NCBI RefSeq assembly: GCF_032118995.1
Contig: NC_092657.1
Coordinates: forward strand, 5,286,391 to 5,350,390
Source of the DNA: Asterias amurensis
Lineage: Eukaryota; Echinodermata; Asteroidea; Forcipulatida; Asteriidae
Length of the DNA stretch: 64,000 bases
Reading direction: 5' to 3'
The notes beneath the pieces were generated by a model. The model worked only from the letters and a program-made list of their open reading frames with translations. It was not told the DNA's origin and searched no databases. The first letter of the stretch is position 1, and each line of letters opens with the position of its first letter. Both the position numbers and the translations under genes were made by a program. Positions 23,159-33,059 of this stretch are shown here, piece after piece.

Positions 23159-23470
23159 TTAAAGCCACTGGACACCTTGGGTGGTTGTCAAAAGCCAGTC
23201 TTCTCACTTAATTTATCTCAACTTATGCGCTTGTGCGCTTTCAGATGCTTGAATTCGAAACCATTGCTGAGGTTTCGAATCATTCCAAATGCTGTTGTGA
23301 CAAATTACTTCTTTCTGAAAAACTACACTACTACAGAAGGAGCTGTTTCTCACATTGTTGTACTATAAACAGCTGTCCGTTGCTCGTTACAAAGTAAATT
23401 CTTATGCTCACAATTACTTTGAGTATTTACCAAAACACAATTATTTTGAGTAATTACAACACATGTTGTT
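23159..23470 (+). mobile_element. MITE family A copy just after P2
   Basis: It starts TTAAAGCCACTGGACACC about 42 bases after the P2 stop and thus probably lies in its 3' untranslated region. The right end is decayed (GAGTAATTACAAC). Confidence 0.6.
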
Positions 23471-23514
23471 TTTACGTTTTAAACATGTTTAAATTATCTT
23501 AATTTGTTTTTCTC

Positions 23515-23600
23515 CATATACACCGATGTGTGTTATCACTGCATACTCAGTACTTGCCCAAGTTCTGTGAACAAGGAAATCAGAGGGAAATATCTTTTGG
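23515..23600. repeat. SINE tail fragment
   Basis: ACACCGATGTGTGTTATCAC and ACTCAGTACTTGCCCAAGTT match the tail of the SINE copies at 13490 and 42757. The tRNA-like head is missing. Confidence 0.5.
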
Positions 23601-23759
23601 GTGGGAATTTTCTTTCATTTTGCGTCATTGTGACGCACATTGGGTCAGTTCGACATGGTATCCAGGCCACACTGACCCAAAAATACTCAGTTTAACTGTT
23701 GTAAATACTTCTTAAAGTTCCATGTGAATAAAAGCATTGAAAAATAATATTTTAAACAT

Positions 23760-24450
23760 TAACACTTGGCTATTCCGTTTATGTTTGACGTGTATAATAA
23801 GGGAAATGTGTTTTTAAACACATAAAATAATATTAGTGCATTTTTAACACGGCGCTTCAATTCGCTTATGTGCTTTTAGTGCCCTGTTTCTTGGGTCAAA
23901 CATTTTAATTGTCAGTCTTTGTCAGCTCCCTGTGGAGTATACAACCAATGGGCGGCAACCTAAAAGATAGGTGGGACTGGAGCTTCCCAAGAAAACCTGT
24001 CCGCCTGAGATCCAGTCCCCTGCATACTAGATATGGTCTAATGTTTGGGAAATTAACATGGGCCGTTGGAGGGCGCTATCAGAAGTAAGTTGTACACAGT
24101 TCACCGTATGGGGGGGGGGGGGGCAGAATCACCTGCCACTCATATACCTCCCAACAAAATGTTCGTTTTAAAAAGTACCACACAAAGACGTCAGTTTGTT
24201 GTCAACAATCCCCCATAGAGGGCTTTCGACCCCTACCCCCCCCCCCCCCAGAAAAAAAAAAATATATATATATAAAAAATGTTTACAAACTACTTCTGAA
24301 ATCGCCCTCTTTTGAATCATCCTCCTCCAGCCCATGTTGTATTAGAATAATCTGTCAAATTTACTTGGGAAACATTTCTGCAAAATCATGGGGGGGGAGG
24401 GGGGATGGGGCGACGCCTCGTTGGGGGTTTGGGAGGCAAAGCCCCCTGCA
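23760..24450. other. Intergenic, nothing recognised except G/C runs
   Basis: It contains a G run at about 24110-24123, a C run at about 24236-24250 and a GGGGGGGAGGGGGGATGGGG stretch near 24390. No gene is seen. Confidence 0.5.
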
Positions 24451-24615
24451 GCCGATTTCACGAAGCGCTAGGATTAATCCCATCTCGAGTTAGGACGAGT
24501 AACCCGTCCTAACTTAGGACGAGTTCAATGCGTCCTACGTATTTTGATACGGAACTGAACCCGTCCTGCGTCCTAAGATTAATCCTAAGTCAGGAAGAGT
24601 TTGGTGAAATCGACG
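24451..24615. mobile_element. MITE, GATTTCAC..AG.G.TAGGA family
   Basis: GCCGATTTCACGAAGCGCTA at the left and TTTGGTGAAATCGACGGC at the right are inverted, with repeated TAGGACGAGT / GTCCTAA motifs inside. Copies of the family also lie at 44816-44951 and 49822-49998, with a fragment near 27900-27975. Confidence 0.6.
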
Positions 24616-24919
24616 GCAGAAGCTCTTGCGAACTAGATGACGCAGCGTTTTGCACGTTTACATGTTCATTTCCACAGTAGACTTGATTCAAATACATCAT
24701 CACAACACGATGGTCAATTTCACTTTGCCAAACATTATAGAATTGACTTTATTATTAACATTGCTACAAGTGTTTAGACCATTGAACTTAACATAATAAT
24801 ATCCACACGGGTACTCACAGGCATGACACATAAGGATTTGATCCATACATGCTTAATTATCAAATAAATATCAATATGAGGATACCCGTTAGATAATAAT
24901 AATAATATAATAATAATTA

Positions 24920-25289
24920 AAGATGCTATGTCAGATTTTTGGCCTATTTGACCCAAACATTTTGAATTAAAATTCAATAGGTATTTTGATGGGGATCGAG
25001 AAAGTTACAAGCTTTCATTTGAGCTATTGCTCGAAAAAGTCCGCCAATTTATAGTAGCAGTGAAATAAAGTGCTAAAAATTAATTTTTGTCGGGATCCCG
25101 ACAATATATCACGTGACCAATTCTTATGTGTTTTATAAGAAACGTTTTAAATTTTTGTCATGTTCCTGACCATTAAAAGTAAAAGTTAAACTTTTTTTCG
25201 TTAGAGCGGGTGATACTCTTTGAAATACCATTCACTCAAAAAATCTATTTTTTTAATGTTTTGGGCCAAAAATCTCACATTAGCATCTT
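24920..25289 (+). mobile_element. 370-bp MITE family D (AAGATGCTATGTCAG ends)
   Basis: AAGATGCTATGTCAGATTTT at the left is mirrored by AAAATCTCACATTAGCATCTT at the right. TTA flanks both ends (24917-24919, 25290-25292), as in PIF/Harbinger insertions. A second copy in the opposite orientation lies at 33506-33872. The interior carries ATCACCCGCTC-type and CCCGACA blocks and no open frame. Confidence 0.7.
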
Positions 25290-25510
25290 TTACCATTCTT
25301 ATATAGCACATAACACACAGTAATAAAACATGTCCCTAAAGCGCTCTTGAGAAAAACGCAACAGAATACAAAGACAAGATGGGTAACAAACAAAATGGAT
25401 GAATTAGTGTTAAATAAGTGCGTCTTTAAAGCAATCTTGTATTTGTGACAAGGTATAATAGCTTGAAGGCCCTGTCCCACCGCAGCGATAACGAGAATGA
25501 TAACGATAAC

Positions 25511-25603
25511 AACGCAAAGAGAACGCATTCTATTGGTTGAATGAGCGTGTGCGTATTCTGCGTGGAGCAATTCAACCAATGGAGTGCGTTCTCTTTCCTT
25601 TCG
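25511..25603. repeat. Hairpin
   Basis: AAAGAGAACGCATTCTATTG...TTGAAT is mirrored by ATTCAACCAATGGAGTGCG...TCTTT. Confidence 0.55.
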
Positions 25604-25942
25604 TGACTCGGCCTTAACTCTGTTTAGCATAGTTGTTGAGCTTAGCTATTTGTGTGCTAGGCAGCTCTATGAAAGTAAGCTCAGTGAATTAAGCTTTTAG
25701 AAATTGCCCATTGAGAGGGATTCTACCAGTTTTAAAATACTGATATAAAACAAATTAAATTTCAGTGTAGGCCCTATGCTTAAAGACTGTACAAGTGACA
25801 CCCGAATTATTTCTGTGAACCTTGCTTCATAATAGGGAGAAAACAAATCTCGCGATAACACTGGTCCTGATTCTCAAAAACGAGCGTTACTTGCAAAACA
25901 CAAATAGTCAATTTTTTAGTAGACCCTACTGGTAGTTTTTAC

Positions 25943-26313
25943 TTAAAGGAAAGGTACACGTTTGGTAATTACTCAAAACAAATGTTAACTTATAAACTGA
26001 CTTGGTAACAAGCATTGGAGAGCTGTTGATAGTATACAACTTTATGAGAAACGGCTCCCTCTGAAGTAGCATAGATTTTGAGAAAAGAGGTGTTTCTCAC
26101 TAAAATAATAAAAGACAGAAGTATTTTATTCCTATCTGAAAGCATACAAATTCGTCCAACAAGGGTGTTTTTTTTTCTGTCATCATTTTCTCCCAACTTC
26201 GATGTCCAATTTAGCTCAATTTTTCACAGGCTTGTGATTTTATGCTTATGTTGGGATACACCAAGTGAGAAGACTGGTCTATGACAACTATCAAACGTGT
26301 ACCTTCCCTTTAA
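25943..26313 (-). mobile_element. MITE family A variant abutting the end of P3
   Basis: The ends are TTAAAGGAAAGGTACACGTT and AACGTGTACCTTCCCTTTAA, a variant of the usual family A terminus. It begins four bases beyond the P3 stop, so it makes up nearly the whole expected 3' untranslated region of P3. Confidence 0.7.
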
Positions 26314-26316
26314 TTG

Positions 26317-26329
26317 TTTATTGTTTATT
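26317..26329 (-). terminator. Polyadenylation hexamers overlapping the P3 stop
   Basis: On the minus strand AATAAACAATAAAC contains two AATAAA signals. The first is the Asn-Lys codon pair and the second includes the TAA stop. Use of either would place cleavage within the adjacent MITE. Confidence 0.45.
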
Positions 26330-27520
26330 GGAGCTATCATATCGACCCCAGCTTCCCTCATCAAAACGGCCCCAGCTGCTGCTGGATTCAATGGTGCCAA
26401 CGGAAAAACGTGAGCGCCAGAGGGCGCTACTACTGCTGTCAGCGTCAGGAGAGTCGTTGGCGCTAGTAACAACGCTAGGTAAGCCTGGCTCCTCACCGGA
26501 GCCATAGTCAGTCTCCTCACCGGAGCCATAATCAGTCTCCTCACTGGAGCCATAGTCAGTCTCCTCACTGGAGCCATAGTCAGTCTCCTCACTGGAGCCA
26601 TAGTCAGTCTCCTCATCGGAGCCATAGTCAGTCTCCTCACTGGAGCCATAGTCAGTCTCCTCACTGGAGCCATAGTCAGTCTCCTCACCGAAGCCAAAGT
26701 CAGTCTCCTCCTGATCATCTCCCGAAACTTCCTCCTCGGCCTCCTTCTTTTCCCGATCCGAGTAGGCGATCCAATCGGTGCTCAATCCATTAGTGCTCAG
26801 TGAGACTGTGGGCAGAAGCTCAACGTCATATGTGACGTCATCGATAGCTATGAGGTCAGGGGTCGTGGGTTCCGTTGGCGGTACTAGTCCACCATCGTCG
26901 ATCTTAATACGGATAGTTGACTCGGGAAGCTTCGGCAACGGCACTTCGTTACTGATTAGAGGCTCACGGCCGTGGTTGAGGCTTGGAGTGGGGTCCGTGG
27001 TTCCCACTCCCTTTGTATGTGTTAGTACGATGAATATCCCACCCAGGGTACCAGCGACCAGGATGAGGGTAGTGAGAATGACAGCGCAAGCGTAATTCCT
27101 TACTCGTCGGTTACGCCAATACGACTCGTTCAAAGCATCAACCTATAAAGACAGAAACAACACTTGAAATCAATATATTAACAAATCCTATATATTTCGG
27201 GTGCTCAGTTAATCTCTGGGCCGCAATAAGTCTACATAATAACTGGGTTTTTTTTTTTGTTCGCTTAACAACACAAATAGCGTCAACAACAACTTTATAG
27301 TAGGCATTTTGGTGAAACAGAATAAAGTAACCAAGCAGAACAGTGAAAATTTAACTCGTGGTTTAAGTTCAAAACCAGTACCAATTCTACGGATGATTAA
27401 AGAACGTACCTGTGACTCTGTATTGCCGACCATGTAGGCTACAGTGGATTCTTTCTGGGCAGTGACCGGTGCTTTCTCGGCAGGTGCACCCGCCGCTGAC
27501 ACGGTCCCTTTGGGGAACAT
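26318..27520 (-). CDS. P3: acidic type II membrane protein with DYGSSEET repeats (311 aa)
   Basis: Exon 1 is 27520-27410 (MFPKGTVSAAGAPAEKAPVT...NTESQ) and exon 2 is 27142-26318, phase 0, 936 nt in all. After a basic cytosolic part ending NRRVRNYACA comes a membrane span at about residues 53-78 (VILTTLILVAGTLGGIFIVL). The ectodomain starts Pro-rich, then has VSGDDQEETDFG and about eight near-perfect repeats of the 8-residue unit EETDYGSS (26492-26711), then a Ser/Trp/Arg-rich tail. Tyr in an acidic setting fits tyrosine sulfation and SGDD/GSGEE fits chondroitin or heparan sulfate attachment, as in syndecans. Those roles are inferred. It is the close inverted partner of P2 (convergent, 3.2 kb apart) and the best-preserved family member. 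Confidence 0.8.
26492..26711 (-). repeat. 24-bp coding minisatellite in P3
   Basis: About nine 24-base units (read on the minus strand as GAGGAGACTGACTATGGCTC) encode the EETDYGSS/EETDYGSG array. P2 has only two to three units at this place, so the array has changed in copy number since the duplication. Confidence 0.9.
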
Positions 27521-27981
27521 CTCTTCAGTTTAAGAAATCAGTAACAAACTTTAGACATCACAATTGTAGAGCTCCAAACACCAAACTCAACAAAATGAAG
27601 TTGCTTTTACTCCAAACAGGGGTTTAGATAATGTAGGGCCTACAGCCGCCTACGTTTTGTGGCCAACAGTGAACGGTGCAAGTCCGGTTTCAAAGCAACA
27701 AGGATTTCCAGTCATGAGGTCATTATCGTCGGTGTGTAATTACTGTTGGTACCAAACGATGCCTATTGGACTTATTGGTAAAACAGAAAACTGTTGACGC
27801 AATAATTTCCCAGAAGTCATGACCGTGAATTTATGGTAGTCTTCAAGACTTTGGCACTGGACACATGTTGGTGGTTGTCACAGACCAACCGTCAATTTAA
27901 CCAAACTCCTTCCTTACTAAGAATTCATCTTAGAGCGAGTTTAGTTCCGTATCCGAGGACGTAGGACGCATTGCACCAATC

Positions 27982-28323
27982 TTAAAGCCATTATACACTT
28001 TCGGTACAAAACCAATAATAAAAGTTCACAAATGTACAAATAACTTACAGGGTTTACAGAAGGTAATGGTGAAAGACTTCTCTTAAAATATGGTTCAATG
28101 AAATGCTTTACTTTTTGAGAAAACATTAAAACAATATCAATTCTCGATAGATAGAATTACGGATTTAGAAACATGAGTGGGTATTCCCGTTATTTTCTCC
28201 CGATTCCGATGACCAATTGAGCCTAAATTTTTTAAAGGTTTGTTATTTTAAATGTAAGTTGTGATACACGAAGTGTGGGCCTTTGGAAAATACTGTTTTT
28301 CCGAAAGTGTCCAATGGCTTTAA
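27982..28323. mobile_element. 342-bp MITE family B, full length
   Basis: The ends are TTAAAGCCATTATACACTTT and AAAGTGTCCAATGGCTTTAA, with TTAA at both edges. The internal stretch AAAGACTTCTCTTAAAATAT matches the partial copy at 17725. Confidence 0.65.
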
Positions 28324-29386
28324 GGGTAGCATTGATATATTCCACGTAAAGGGAATTTACAGTTGTGATGAAAAACAGCCGGATTTTTCTTGTGAAGAAA
28401 GTATGACATTTTGTCGGAGCAAAGGCATAATTTATGTTTTAAATAAACATACCTAAAAAAGATAGAGTAAACCAATGTTCATCAAAAGTAAGAGATTGTC
28501 CTAAAGACACCAATGTAAAATAAAGTAAATAAATAACTAAATAGAGTGTTTGCTGCTTTTCAATGTATTTCTAACTGTTTATTATTTTGTCGATTCAACA
28601 GAGCAACTGACATACGTGATAGTGGTGTACCTTTAGATGTAGAAACACAACCCATGACGACATGTTCACAGAGATGCCAAGTCCAGAGGCCAGCTATGCG
28701 TGAGATTTTTCAAAGCTCACCACCATCCCCCCCCCCCCCCCCCCCCCAGTTTGCCAGTTTAGAAGGCCTTTTGAGATCGCCGCCCAACCTTTTTTTTTAA
28801 TAAAATAAAAAAAAACTGCAGAAATTTAATTGAGGACAAAAAAAGTGTTCCAAAATGCATCAAAAACCTCTTCAGAATAATTAAACTCACGTGAGGTACA
28901 CAGGAGATGTTGATGGTTAATGTGAAAGTACGATTGTGTCAGATTGTTTTCTGCCCAAAAAAAAAAAAACACTACAAATGATGTCCAAAATCCACCGCTC
29001 ACTTCTTTTGCCTGTTGTGTCTTCGCTAGTGGAGAGCATTTAACGAATGTGCTAAACGAATTTTAGCTGAACCTGCTGGGAGAGCAAAAGCGTGCACAAT
29101 CTGCAAATTTGTCCCCTGTTTGTAGGGCAGCTCAAGTTGATGATTCTGATAAACTGCGTGCAATCTGAAGATTGTGCAAACATTGTAGATCGTGTTTTTT
29201 GTACACACGAGCGTGATTTAGCATTTCATTGTCGTAAATTTTTATTTTTTCCCCGGTCTGGCCCCAATGCGTGAGAAAATGGTTGATGTGCGTGTGAGCG
29301 TGAGACAGAGCCCAAATGCGTGAGTCTCACGCCTAGGCACCAGATATCCAGATTATGCTTTGAGCAAAGTATGTAGACCTAATTCA

Positions 29387-29531
29387 TTGGGAGACTTTTG
29401 GTACGCTTGGTGGCAGCAGACTTACCAGGTAAAATCCATCGATCTCGGTAATGTGCGCACGCTCATAACTAGTGAACAATGGAAATTTACCTGGTAAGTT
29501 TGCTGCAACCTACCTTTCCAAAGTCTCCAAT
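29387..29531. mobile_element. Short inverted-repeat element (about 145 bp)
   Basis: TTGGGAGACTTTTGGTACGC..GCAGCAGACTTACCAGGTAAA is mirrored by TTTACCTGGTAAGTTTGCTGC..ACTTTCCAAAGTCTCCAA-like sequence, with about 45-bp arms. Confidence 0.6.
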
Positions 29532-29876
29532 TGGCACAAGTTCAAGTGAACATTTCCATAATCCATAATTTCTTTTTAATGTATAAAACTCTTAACTTCA
29601 AACTGCAAATTATGCAATGTTTGTCAATTCCTGTTACACTTTGCACACCATGTTCTACTGCAGTTTGTAGGTATTAACAGTAGGCGTTTTAGTCACCATT
29701 TGGGGAAGTAAAAAATTGTGTGTTCATTGCCTTTGAAAAAAAAATGACCTCGTTTAAATTGAGCAATTAAATAGGTCAAACAAACACATGAACAACAATA
29801 AATTTATTGACAATGTTTTATAAAGAATAAGGGATTTTCCTTTTGAATTATTGGAAAGCTAATTATACAAAGTTTG

Positions 29877-30565
29877 TATAAATTAAAATACATTTTTGAA
29901 ATGTTTGTTGCTTTACAAACTTAATGTATTTTCTTACAACAAATATTTTTCAGGTTCAACCCAGGTTACGTGGGATTCTTTTGACGACGAACCAAGTATT
30001 GAGGCCACGGATTTCCAAACAGATGAGCCAAACGAGATCACGAAGGGTAAGGTCAATAAATGCAAATTACATAATTATATGAGAATTAAAGATGCATGAA
30101 AGTAAACAAAATAACATAATGAAATAGTTTATTATTTTGTTTTTATTTTATGTGTTATTTTTTTTATTATTAATTTATTTCAAATAATTATTTGATTATT
30201 TTTGTTTTCTTTCTTGATGTGGAGTTATACTACTCCGTTTATTCAAAAACAAACATCATCAACAAACATACATCAATAAAACAAGCTCCAATAAATACTG
30301 CTAATATATAAAAACAAGTTTGTATAAATTAAAATACATTTCTGAAATGTTTGTTGCTTTACAAACTTAATTTATTTTCTAACAAACAATATTTATCAGG
30401 TTCAACCCAGGTTACGAGGGCTCCTTCTTACGCCCCCAGTATTGAGGCCATGGATTTCCAAACAGATGAGCCAAACGAGATCACAAAGGGTAAGGTCAAT
30501 AAATGCAAATTACATAATTATATGAGAATTAAAAATGCATAAAAGTAAACAAAATCAAATAATAA
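29877..30565 (+). repeat. Tandem duplication containing one exon each
   Basis: Segments at about 29877-30130 and 30317-30565 (period about 445) are nearly identical, including flanking intron sequence, the exon and the following CAAATTACATAATTATATGA. Confidence 0.85.
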
Positions 30566-31270
30566 TAATAAATTATTTAATTTCTAATTCATTTGTATTT
30601 TTTTCTGTTGTTTTTCTTCAAATATTTATTTATTTATTTACTTTTTTGCGGGGGGGGGGGGGTTAGAAAATTGGTTTATTCTTGGAAAGAGGGCCGCAGT
30701 TATGAATGTTTGAAAAGGAAGAGCGAATTCATACATGTAGCCTGCAGATAAATTGTGTGTATGGGGAAGACAGTGTGGCCACGAAAACAGTTCGGATAGG
30801 TTTTTTTTTTCACCAGGAAATGTGTGCATCAAACAACCTTTTAAGAGTAAGTTGAGGCCTTGAGCCAAACAGAGAAACGTAAAAAACCGGTGCACACTCA
30901 CAATGTTTCAAATATCTAGAATGGTTTAGGCGCAGTCAATAGAAAATGAACAGCGAACATTTGGACACAAAAAAAAAGAGGGGGGGGGGGGGGGTCGGTG
31001 AGTGGTAGGCCTGTACGGGGTATTTAAGGGGGTGGGGTAAGAAAGTGTGGTGAGGAACAGCATACATCTTCCAGTTTTAAATCAGTTTTATTTTGTCAGT
31101 GTAAAATTACTTTATTTCCTTATGTTTTAACAGAAGTCTCTCTAAAGGATGTATATAAAGAGGTCGAGGAAATGAAAAGTCAGATTCAGAAACACAAGCT
31201 GCTGCTCAGGAAAATATTGAGTCACCTGCCAAAAGACTTCCCCTTAAAGTCATATGGGGATTTCGACTGA
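29954..31270 (+). CDS. Acidic coiled-coil protein with duplicated exon, 5' end not found
   Basis: Three exons chain in phase 1: 29954-30046, 30400-30489 and 31134-31270 (ending SYGDFD and TGA). The first two are tandem copies encoding STQVTWDSFDDEPSIEATDF... and STQVTRAPSYAPSIEAMDF..., both ending TDEPNEITKG. Being symmetrical phase 1-1 exons, they can be doubled or skipped without breaking the frame. The last exon encodes a coiled coil (VYKEVEEMKSQIQKHKLLLR). An upstream exon with a phase 1 donor is required but not identified, so the start is unknown. The phase-1 acidic-linker/coiled-coil layout recalls the first exons of the secreted gene at 3853, but sequence similarity is not evident. 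Function is unknown. Confidence 0.6.
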
Positions 31271-31299
31271 GCTGGAAGGGAAACTAGAAGACGAGACTG

Positions 31300-31360
31300 A
31301 AACAGCTTGCAAGACTTGCAATCACAAGGTTATGGGTTCGAATCCCCCTTGATTGAATAC
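31300..31360 (+). repeat. Degenerate tRNA-like B-box sequence (SINE remnant)
   Basis: TTATGGGTTCGAATCCCCC shortly after the stop of the tandem-exon gene matches an RNA polymerase III B box, without a tRNA fold. Confidence 0.3.
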
Positions 31361-31440
31361 ATTTGAAATAAAATTCAGCGAAGATCACGACTTTGCCATT
31401 TTCGCTCAAGTAGGGCCTACCTGTTCAAAAAAAGCAGATA

Positions 31441-31699
31441 TTAAAGGCAGTGGACACTATTGGTAATTGTCAAAGACAGGCCTTCACAGTTGGTGTATCT
31501 CAACGTATGCATAAAATAACAAACCTGTGAAAATTTGAGCTCAATCGGTCATCGAAGTTGCGAGATAATAATGAAAGAAAAAACACCCTTGTCACACGAA
31601 GTTGTGTGCGTTTAGACGGTTGATTTCGAGACCTCAAGTTCTAAATCTGAGGTCTCGAAATCAAATTCGTGGAAAATTACTTCTTTCTCGAAAACTACC
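31441..31699 (+). mobile_element. MITE family A, left two thirds
   Basis: It starts TTAAAGGCAGTGGACACTAT and carries the perfect AGACCTCAAGTTC..GAGGTCT centre, but stops at TTCTCGAAAACTAC. Confidence 0.7.
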
Positions 31700-32324
31700 T
31701 GTTTAAAAGCAGATACTAATCATCGTCTGATTTTGAGAACATAATAATGATTTTCATTTAATAATGTCTTTTTCTGGTTTCCTAGTATACACGAGGTAGT
31801 TTTACATGCAAATGTTAGGGGTCAGATTTTGGGAGGTTACAACCAATTTATAAAACTAATTTTCTTATAATACATATTTTAAACTTTTTGTGTAAAATGT
31901 TGTTTTACCTAGATAGTGTATAATTCAATTGTTAACGTTTTTTACACTTCGACAAACTATGTACTTGACTTTCTCCTTATGATTAATTTGCAGAATTTGT
32001 ATAATATTACAAATAGTGTGAGTCTCTACATTTTTATTGGTGTACATTTATATTTATATTCATTGTAGTTAAATGAACGCGTTGCCGGCCCGGCCTTGGA
32101 TCATGCGAGTTGGTCTTGAAATGCGTTTGAAACCATTGGTAATGAAATGTTCAATAATGGTTAGAGAGATGATAATAAGGGAGAATAAAAAAAAAAGTAG
32201 TTTTGAGAAAATTATTGTTGGATCAGTCCAGGTGTCGTGAGGTTACAGCGGGTACCAGCCGCATCTCTGTCCGCAGAATTTGCGAACGGACACTAGAGGG
32301 GGTGAGAACACTGAGAAATGATTC
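31700..32324. other. Intergenic, nothing recognised
   Basis: AT-rich sequence. A GGACACTAGAGGGGGTGA motif at about 32287-32304 only partly fits a CTCF-like core. Confidence 0.4.
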
Positions 32325-32478
32325 ATAGACCTTTTCGCAAATACCGGGGCGCGTGCGTAAAGCTTGGAATTAGGTGCATTGTGGTCTTGCTGGTATCCAA
32401 ATTTGATCCATATATATCCCACAATGCACCTCATTCAACTGTCTGCGCTTGCGCATTGGTGTTTGCGATAAGGTCTAT
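32325..32478. mobile_element. MITE, ATAGACCTTTTCGCAAATACC ends
   Basis: The left end ATAGACCTTTTCGCAAATAC is mirrored by GTGTTTGCGATAAGGTCTAT. TAGGTGCATTGTGG and CCACAATGCACCT pair inside. A fragment of the same left end lies at 38617-38640. Confidence 0.6.
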
Positions 32479-32614
32479 GCATAAACTATTTTCTTAGATT
32501 CAATTTGGTGGAAATTGGTCAAAACCTTATTTCTTCGAAACTAAGTTTAAAATCAATAGCTGCAGTGCCTCTCAAGGAGCAAGTTTGAATGATCATTAGG
32601 CCTAACGTATATGC

Positions 32615-33001
32615 TTAAAGGCAGTGGACACTATTGGTAATTGTCAAAGACTAGCCTTCACAGTTGGTGTATCTCAACACATGCATAAAATAACAAATCT
32701 GTGAAAATTTGAGCTCAATCGGTCATCAAAGTTGCGAGATAATAATGAAAGAAGAAACACCCTTGTCATACGTTAAGTTGTGTGCGTTTAGATGGTTGAT
32801 TTCGAGACCTCAAGTTCTAAACTTGAGGTCTCGAAATCAAATTCGTGGAAAATACTTCTTTCTCCAAAACTATGGCACTTCAGAGGGAGCTGTTTCTCAC
32901 AATGTTTTATACCACCAACCTCTCCCCATTACTTGTCACCAAGAAAGGTTTTATGCTAATAATTATTTTGAGTAATTACCAATAGTGTCCACTGCCTTTA
33001 A
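32615..33001 (+). mobile_element. MITE family A, full-length 387-bp copy
   Basis: TTAAAGGCAGTGGACACTAT and ATAGTGTCCACTGCCTTTAA form perfect 20-base ends, TTAA outermost. This is the best reference copy of the family in the window. Confidence 0.8.
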
Positions 33002-33059
33002 ATAAACTTTCAGATTCAAATATGTGTTGATGGAAATTAGCAACACCATTTTTATTACT

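Larger units (their letters stand above)
27521..29953. other. Spacer between P3 and the tandem-exon gene
   Basis: The first 130 bases upstream of P3 hold its conserved leader and promoter. The rest has a full MITE (27982-28323), a hairpin element (29387-29531), a 21-base C run (28727-28747) and AT-rich sequence. An upstream exon of the gene at 29954 should lie here or farther left, but I could not identify one. Confidence 0.5.

Noticed and set aside
26224-26718. Plus-to-minus alternative frame with MAPVRRLT repeats
   Set aside because: It is another frame of the P3 repeat on the same strand; the EETDYGSS frame has the exon structure and paralogues.
28546-28800. Plus-strand frame as the missing upstream exon of the tandem-exon gene
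   Set aside because: It has an acceptor-like CAACAG but no phase-1 donor and runs into a C homopolymer.
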